9,137 nucleotides of DNA from an uncultured Blautia sp. (GTDB lineage: Bacteria; Bacillota; Clostridia; Lachnospirales; Lachnospiraceae): contig CAKRRX010000103.1 in NCBI GenBank assembly GCA_934394595.1, forward strand, positions 1-9,137. The letters run 5' to 3'. The notes beneath the pieces were generated by a model. That model saw only the letters and a program-made list of their open reading frames with translations. It ran no database searches and was not told the DNA's origin. A program made the position numbers and the translations under genes. Within the stretch, counting starts at the first letter, position 1. The number at the start of each line of letters is the position of its first letter. Shown in pieces: positions 1-5,800 of the stretch.

Positions 1-570
1 GATTATGAAGATTCCAAAGCCACCGGTGCCACAGGCACCGAAACTCTTACCTTCCGTATCACCCAGCCAGTCCGGGCAGAGCTGGAGGCTTCTGATATCC
101 CTTCCGTTTTTTACACTATGGATACTGTAGAGATTCCGGTAAAAACCCTGAATCTTGGAAAAGATGTCATTTATAATGCCAAAGTAACCTTAACAGCAGA
201 TGGATTAAGTCCAAAGGAATCCGTTTTTCTCGGAAATATAGAGGCTGGTACTGCCGCAGAAGGAACCCTCCGTGTCTATGTAAAAGGGATTTCCGGCAAC
301 GAAGATCAGATCACAGGAAATCTGCGTCTGACCTATGAAGATTCCACTGGCAGCTCCCACGAAGCTACCACAGACTTCCATTCAGAAATCAAGGAATCCC
401 AGATTCAGTCCCTGAAAGTAGAAGAGAACCAGGAACAGACCAACAGCTGGTGGTATTCCATTATTGCAGTCTTTGCTGCTTTGCTGATTTTCATTATCCT
501 GTTTCTCATTTCCAGACTTCATAGAAAAACAGTTTTGCTGGAAGAAGCAAGAAAGGCGGCCAGTCATTGA
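1..570 (+). CDS. C-terminal part of a membrane-anchored extracellular protein with CARDB/NEW3-like beta domains (5' end outside window)
   Basis: The reading frame is open from base 1 to the TGA at 568-570, giving 189 visible residues; the true start lies upstream. The visible part contains a beta-rich, Thr/Ser/Gly-rich segment of the kind found in CARDB, NEW3 or S-layer-like (COG1361) proteins. The motif TYEDSTGS at about residues 111-118 echoes DYEDSKATG at residues 1-9, which suggests tandem copies of a domain of roughly 110 residues. A single hydrophobic helix at about 150-172 (starting SWWYSIIAVFAALL) is followed by a short basic tail (RLHRKTVLLEEARKAASH), so the protein should be anchored by its C-terminus with the bulk outside the cell. 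It overlaps the next gene by 4 nt, implying translational coupling. Similar anchored beta proteins sit beside MacB/FtsX-type ABC exporters in clostridia, so an accessory role in export or envelope remodelling is inferred. The exact function is unknown. Confidence 0.75.
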   Translation, partial: DYEDSKATGATGTETLTFRITQPVRAELEASDIPSVFYTMDTVEIPVKTLNLGKDVIYNAKVTLTADGLSPKESVFLGNIEAGTAAEGTLRVYVKGISGNEDQITGNLRLTYEDSTGSSHEATTDFHSEIKESQIQSLKVEENQEQTNSWWYSIIAVFAALLIFIILFLISRLHRKTVLLEEARKAASH

Positions 571-1262
571 AAAAGCGAAAGGTCGATGGATTTACCTGTT
601 TCATTTTTCTTCTCCTCTCCCTGGCTTCATTTTTTCTGATACAGCTTCTATATGGGATAAAAGAGGAACAAAAGCAGTATACCACCATGATTTCTCTTGG
701 AAATCTTCAATATGACAGCGATTTTCTGAATAAAGCATCCAAAATAACCGGAATACAGGAAATCTGGCCTGTTGTAGAGATCCCGGTGACAATAAAAATA
801 GGCGACTATACCAAGACATGCACATTTTCCGGAATTGATTTTGATGCTTTTACTACAGATTCCGGACAGGACACTTACGGAAATACACCAGTTCTCATCC
901 TTGGAGGGAAAGCTCTGGCAAATATGAAAGATTCCAACGGTCACACCATTTCCCAAAAACAACAGGAAAAATATCTAAAAGCAGACACAGATCTTTCAAT
1001 CATGTATTCCCTTGAAACTGCTGATGATCCAGAAGCATTCATGGAAACTCCCACAACATCACAAAAGACTACATTTCTCCCCTGCAAAGTAGCTGCCATT
1101 TTAACGGAAGAAGATCAGATCTATCTTCCGCTTTCCCAGGCCCAGGCGCTGTTCAGCAAAACCGGCACACAGAGGAACGTTACGAAAATCCTCCTGAAGA
1201 TAAAGGGAAAAGAAAACCTGGAAAAAGCCAGAGAGTTGTTTGAAAATCCCTCTGTTGACTAA
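567..1262 (+). CDS. Single-pass membrane protein with MacB/FtsX-type extracytoplasmic domain but no permease helices
   Basis: This 231-residue protein probably starts at TTG 567, which overlaps the preceding stop codon (TTGA); a GGCGG purine-rich stretch lies about 8 nt upstream. One transmembrane helix at about residues 9-29 (FTCFIFLLLSLASFFLIQLL) follows a basic start. The rest looks extracytoplasmic. It reads like the MacB_PCD domain of FtsX-family permeases: an early segment with 'ITGIQEIWPVVEIPVTIKIG' and 'FSGIDFDAF', and a late segment with 'KVAAILTEEDQIYLPLSQAQALF' split by an acidic loop, then 'KILLKIKGKENLEKARELF'. In a true permease three further helices would follow; here the gene stops at 'NPSVD', so the product cannot form a channel alone. 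It is either an accessory subunit working with a separate permease upstream or a C-terminally shortened permease. The domain call comes from pattern recognition and is moderate. Confidence 0.7.
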   Translation: MKKRKVDGFTCFIFLLLSLASFFLIQLLYGIKEEQKQYTTMISLGNLQYDSDFLNKASKITGIQEIWPVVEIPVTIKIGDYTKTCTFSGIDFDAFTTDSGQDTYGNTPVLILGGKALANMKDSNGHTISQKQQEKYLKADTDLSIMYSLETADDPEAFMETPTTSQKTTFLPCKVAAILTEEDQIYLPLSQAQALFSKTGTQRNVTKILLKIKGKENLEKARELFENPSVD

Positions 1263-1282
1263 CCTGAAAAAAACGCTATAAT
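1255..1282 (+). promoter_or_regulatory. sigma-A promoter for gldA
   Basis: A -35 box TTGACT (1255-1260) and a perfect -10 box TATAAT (1277-1282) are separated by 16 bp. Transcription should start near 1289, leaving a leader of about 75-80 nt before gldA. The -35 box lies inside the last codons of the upstream gene (stop 1260-1262), and no intrinsic terminator separates the two genes, so some readthrough from upstream is possible. Confidence 0.85.
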
Positions 1283-1315
1283 AAGAACAGGACCCAGACA
1301 ATTGGTTCAAGCGCA

Positions 1316-1338
1316 AAGCCAGAAGCGGAGGTTGGCTT
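1316..1338 (+). other. Small hairpin in the gldA leader
   Basis: AAGCCA (1316-1321) can pair with TGGCTT (1333-1338) around an 11-nt loop; GAAGC (1322-1326) with GCTTC (1335-1339) is an overlapping alternative. It is followed by an A-rich tract, not U residues, so it is not a terminator. It could affect leader stability or translation. I do not match it to a known riboswitch. Confidence 0.3.
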
Positions 1339-1368
1339 CAAAAAAACACAAAAAAGGAGCAAATGAAA

Positions 1369-2469
1369 ATGGCAAAAATCTTAATCAGCCCATCTAAATA
1401 CTTACAGGGCGCAGGAGAAATGAAAAATCTTGGAACCTATGCTGCAAAATGTGGAAAGAAAGCACTGGTTCTTATCAGCAAGGGCGGTTACAAGAGAATC
1501 GGAAAAATGATCGAGGACAGTTTTGCAGTCAGTGACTGTGATGTTGTTTTTGATTATTTCAATGGCGAATGCTGCAACAGTGAAATTGACCGCCTGGTAA
1601 ATATTGTAAAAGAAAATCAGTGTGATCTAACCATCGGAATCGGTGGTGGAAAGATCTTTGACACAGCAAAGGCAGTTGCATATTATGCAGGAACTCCTGT
1701 ATTTATCTGCCCAACCATTGCATCTACAGATGCGCCATGCAGTGCGCTGTCTGTTGTATATACCGAAGAGGGCGTATTTGAAAAATATCTGTTCCTTCCG
1801 GCAAACCCAAACCTGGTTCTGATGGATACAGATATTATCGTAAAATCCCCGGTTCGTCTTACTGTAGCCGGAATGGGAGATGCACTTGCCACTTATTTCG
1901 AGGCAAGAGCCTGCCAAAGAAGCGGCGCTACCTCCTGTGCTGGTGGAAAGACAACAGAAGCAGCTATGGCACTTGCAGAGCTTTGCTTCCACACTCTTAT
2001 GGACGAAGGCGTTAAGGCAAAAATCGCTCTGGAAGCTGGAGTCTGCACCCCTGCTGTAGAAAAAGTAATCGAAGCAAACACCCTTCTTTCCGGAATCGGA
2101 TTTGAAAGTGCCGGACTTGCAGGCGCACATGCAATCCACAACGGATTCACCGTACTGGAAGAGTGCCATCATATGTATCATGGTGAAAAAGTGGCCTTTG
2201 GTACTCTGACACAGCTTGTTCTGGAAAATGTTCCTCAGGAAGAACTGGAAGACATTATCCTGTGGTGTATTGAAGTAGGCCTTCCTGTTACCCTGGCAGA
2301 GCTTGGCGCAGCAAATGTAACAGATGAGCAGCTTATGGAAGTTGCAAAAACTGCCTGCTCAGAAAATGACACACTTCACAACATGCCATTTGAAGTAACC
2401 CCAGAAACTGTATTTGCAGCGATCAAAGCAGCAGATGCTTACGGCAGATATTATCTGGACGAAGAATAA
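1369..2469 (+). CDS. gldA: Glycerol dehydrogenase, Zn-dependent, NAD+
   Basis: GldA oxidises glycerol to dihydroxyacetone with NAD+ (reversible), in the cytoplasm, as the first step of anaerobic glycerol use. The start at 1369 (MAKILISPSKYLQGAGE, 366 residues) is preferred over ATG 1363 because AAAGGAG (1353-1359) lies 9 nt before it but only 3 nt before 1363, and because family members begin MAKI. From this start the family features fall where expected: the nucleotide-binding loop IGIGGGK at residues 89-95, the PTIASTDAPCSALSVVY segment at about 115-131, and zinc ligands Asp171 (GMGDALAT), His254 (AGAHAIHNG) and His271 (MYHGEKVAFG), the same numbers as I recall for E. coli GldA. Length is normal and no damage is seen. 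It is transcribed alone from its own promoter and closed by a terminator at 2559-2591. No dihydroxyacetone kinase gene is adjacent, so the partner must lie elsewhere. Confidence 0.95.
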   Translation: MAKILISPSKYLQGAGEMKNLGTYAAKCGKKALVLISKGGYKRIGKMIEDSFAVSDCDVVFDYFNGECCNSEIDRLVNIVKENQCDLTIGIGGGKIFDTAKAVAYYAGTPVFICPTIASTDAPCSALSVVYTEEGVFEKYLFLPANPNLVLMDTDIIVKSPVRLTVAGMGDALATYFEARACQRSGATSCAGGKTTEAAMALAELCFHTLMDEGVKAKIALEAGVCTPAVEKVIEANTLLSGIGFESAGLAGAHAIHNGFTVLEECHHMYHGEKVAFGTLTQLVLENVPQEELEDIILWCIEVGLPVTLAELGAANVTDEQLMEVAKTACSENDTLHNMPFEVTPETVFAAIKAADAYGRYYLDEE

Positions 2470-2485
2470 AATACAGGAGAAAATC

Positions 2486-2516
2486 AGGCTGTCGGTTGCT
2501 TTGTGACTGGCAGCCT
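2486..2516 (+). other. Stem-loop just after gldA
   Basis: AGGCTGTCGGT (2486-2496) pairs with ACTGGCAGCCT (2506-2516), an 11-bp stem with two G-U pairs and a 9-nt loop, 17 nt after the gldA stop. No U-run follows directly, so it is a weak terminator at best; it may protect the mRNA 3' end. Its left arm AGGCTG could also pair with the CAGCCT repeated in the left arm of the next hairpin. Confidence 0.45.
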
Positions 2517-2558
2517 CCTTATGCGAAATTTTGTATCTATATGTTTTTCATTATATTC

Positions 2559-2591
2559 CAGCCTGGTCAAGCGTGGCCAGGTTGTTTTTTT
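2559..2591 (+). terminator. Intrinsic terminator of gldA
   Basis: CAGCCTGGTCA (2559-2569) pairs with TGGCCAGGTTG (2574-2584) over 11 bp, with a 4-nt AGCG loop and two G-U pairs, followed by seven T residues (2585-2591). It lies about 90 bp after the gldA stop and before the next promoter. Confidence 0.85.
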
Positions 2592-2625
2592 GCAAAAATA
2601 CCGAATTATCCATGAAAATATAGCA

Positions 2626-2654
2626 TTGACACCAGAAAAGTACCATGATAAAAT
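2626..2654 (+). promoter_or_regulatory. sigma-A promoter for the large surface protein
   Basis: A perfect -35 TTGACA (2626-2631) and a -10 TAAAAT (2649-2654) are separated by 17 bp, and the -10 carries an extended TGA just before it (2646-2648). The predicted start of transcription near 2661 gives an untranslated leader of about 148 nt. The position directly after the gldA terminator supports an independent unit. Confidence 0.8.
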
Positions 2655-2671
2655 CGTTCTATCCTTCGGAG

Positions 2672-2705
2672 TTAGTTATGTGATACTTGTGATATATGTA
2701 ACTAA
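2672..2705 (+). promoter_or_regulatory. Inverted repeat in the leader of the surface protein gene
   Basis: TTAGTTA (2672-2678) and TAACTAA (2699-2705) form a perfect 7-bp inverted repeat with a 20-bp centre, starting about 11 nt after the predicted transcription start. In RNA the stem can be extended inward with U-G and A-U pairs to about 11 bp. It could be a repressor operator just downstream of the promoter or a 5' hairpin stabilising the long mRNA. The rest of the leader (2706-2798) shows no further structure I can support. Confidence 0.45.
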
Positions 2706-2808
2706 TATAAAGTATTTTCCGTTGCAGACATCATCACAAAACACAGAACCTCTCCCTAAAATCCCACCTCCAAAGGCCCTTTTCAAACAGGCTCTAAGAA
2801 AGGACATT

Positions 2809-5800
2809 ATGAAAAAGAGACATTATTTTACAAAACTTTTGAGTATGACAGTGGCTGCCAATCTGGTGTTTTCTTCCCTTACCGTTCCGGTATTTTCAGC
2901 GGAACTGACCGGCAGCGAAAGTTCCACTTCTGTTTATGAGGAGCAGGCAGCCTCCTCGCTTTCCACAGAGGATGGAGTCCCAGCGGAAAAAATGATAATT
3001 TCCGAGACAGAAGAGAGCGATACAGAAGTTCCTGCATCTGACAATACGGATGAGGCCTCTGAAGAAACCACAGCAGCAGATCCGGATTCTCAGGAAATCT
3101 CTGTAACCGATTCTTCTGTATCTGATTCCGCAATAGAAGAGGATTCCACAGAAGAAAACACAGAGGAAACCCAGGAGCCGGTACTGGCAGATGCCGTCCC
3201 TGTGGAAATTTCCGTATCCGATGCCAACGTAACAAAAGACACTACCTCCCTTGCCGTAAACCTCTCCCGGGTACCAGGACTGGGAATTTTAAGAATTATT
3301 CAGCTGGATGCAGGAGATACTTATGACAAAACCCAGCTGAACAGCTATACCAGCTTGCATTTTTCTCTTATGGCGGACCTTGAAGCCGGGGAAAATGTAT
3401 TAGACCTTACTACAGCGCCCACACCAGGCACACAGCTACTGGTAATTTTAAGAGATTCCGAAGGAGATAGTGTGGTAGATTATGTATCCGATCCCATTTA
3501 TGTTACAAAAGAAGGCCAGGATTCCGACCAATCCAAATCACCGGAAGAAATCCTGAAAAATACCAGCGTTACCCTGATCAAAGACGGGGAACCCCGTACA
3601 GAAAACTTTACCCAGCAGGAGAACTCTGCCACAGTCCGGGTAAAGCTGGACAGCTCCGTTAATAAATGTTTCCTGAGACTTTGCGGATATGCCGGCAATA
3701 CCAGTTTTGATCCGGACTCCAACTTCAACAAAGTCCTCTGGTCCGGATGGGTAACCGATGGATTTGAGCAGACTCTTTCCTTTACCCAGTCCATGCTGCC
3801 CCTGCCTGTAGGTTATGACATCATCGCATGCCTGAATGTACCGGTAGGAGAGGATTTTTACCGTCCCTCTCTTTCCCAGTCTCTGGAAGTGGTAGATAAA
3901 AACGGTCAGGGATTTCAGGATTATACCTATCCCAATGCATCCATTGACGAAACAGAACTTCAGGAAGGTGCCACTTCCCTTCACATTTCCCTCGCAGGAG
4001 ATGAACGGCTTTTCCAGGCTGCAAAAGAGGGCAAAACAGAGATCAATGTAAGTGTGGCCCAGTATCCGGAAGGGGACGACTTTGATTTTGAAAGCAGCAG
4101 CCAGATTTCCCTGCTTCGGATCCAGTCCTTCACAGAGCCGGTTTCCGGCCTGGAGGTCTCTTTCCCGGACACACCGTTAAAAGCGGGATACCGGGTGCGT
4201 GCTGTTGCCTACTGGGACCAGGATCCGGACATTTACCTGCCAAAGGGAAATGACTATGAGCCAAGCTTCCATATGCCAGATGATTCTGTACCGGTTATTG
4301 GCAAACCAGCAGTATCCATAAACGGCACTGTAAAAACCACTGATACCAGTCTTGAAATAGAGGTAAGCAGAAGCATTCCAGATGGCTGTGTCCTTCTTGT
4401 GAAACAGTATGACGCAAAAGAGACTTCTTTTACCACCCAGGGTGGAACTCTGGTAGGTTCTAATTTTAAACTTTCCAGTGGTAAAATTTCACTGACACCC
4501 CAGAACCCACTTGTAAAAGACAATAAAATCGTGGCTTTTCTCTTACAAAGTGGAACGGTTCTGGCACAGTCAGAACCAGCGATTGTCACAGCGGTTCCGG
4601 ATTTTACCATTTCTCTGGATAATGGGCCTGTGACAGAAGAGACCACAGAACTTAATTTTACCGTAACGGCAAACGATCCTTCAATTACGGCCATCAATAT
4701 GGCGGCTCTTTGCAGGGTGGACGAAAATGGGAACGTGGATCCCACCTCCTCAACTTCCTATATTTCCAGACTTTTCATGCAGAAACCAGGAGCCCTTTCC
4801 TTTACCGGAATCACAGGCCTGAAAGCAGGGGACAAGCTTCGCCTGGTACTTCGGTATCAAGGTGGAGTAAATGAATCTTCCAGTGAAGACATCACCGTCC
4901 TGGCACCTCTTGCAGCAGAAAGCATTACCATATTAAATACAAAGATTACCACAGAAACCACAGAAATTTCAGCCGTAGTCACAGGATGCGACAGCTATAA
5001 AGACGGCTATTTCTTCCTGTCTACCGGAACTCCATCCTCAGATGGAGATGGTGACAGCCGCATCCGCCTTGGCAGCCAGAAATTTACCGGTGCAGGAAAT
5101 TACACTTTTTCCATCAATTCTGCTCTTTTAAAAGCAGGAAATACTGTTCAGGCATATCTTTATAAATACGATGCTGATAATGACCGGGTATCCTACAAGT
5201 ACAGCGATTCTGTCATGATCACCAGTGATACTCCTGTTGTAAAAGAAGCAACTGTGGAAATCGTCACAGACACCATCCGTGCAGACCGCACCGATGTGTG
5301 GGTAAGTGTGGACTTTTTGGAAACTCTCACTGGAACCTTGAAGCTTTATACCTATACAGGCGACAGCTTTGACCGTGATCAGGCAGAAGAGATTTACTCC
5401 GGATCCATTTCCCCGGCAGCCAACAGCCAGCGAGTTACCTTTGGCAGCAAAAAGCTGACCGCAGATAAAAAGCTGATCGCAGAGCTGATTCTTTCCGATG
5501 GAACTTCTGTACTTTCCAATTCCAAGGAAATCCAGCCGGAACCGGAAAAAGTAAAACCAACGGTTACCATCACTTCCAGTAAAGTAACTGCCGGTATGAC
5601 CCATATCAAAGCTGCCTCCAACTTTGATTCCTCCTTCTCCAAGGCCTCTTTTAAGCTTTATCAGTTTACAGGAGATCAGCTGGATCCGGAAAAGGATACG
5701 GTAATTTCTTCCGGAGATGCATATTACAGCAACAGAGGAAACCTTAGCTTTTACTGCGGTGGAAAACTGGTGGTAGATGCCAAGCTTCAGCTGGTGATCA

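Noticed and set aside
1627..2181. 184-codon ORF on the minus strand inside gldA
   Set aside because: Antisense shadow of a well-conserved gene; cysteine-rich, low-quality protein with no recognisable motif and no promoter or ribosome binding site seen.
2679..2694. Direct repeat TGTGATA (2679-2685 and 2688-2694) as a regulator site
   Set aside because: It lies inside the centre of the larger inverted repeat and is short and A/T-rich; chance is a sufficient explanation.
2503..2808. In-frame upstream extension of the surface protein from GTG 2503
   Set aside because: It runs through the gldA terminator and the promoter and puts the signal peptide 102 residues inside the protein; ATG 2809 has its own ribosome binding site and a typical signal sequence.
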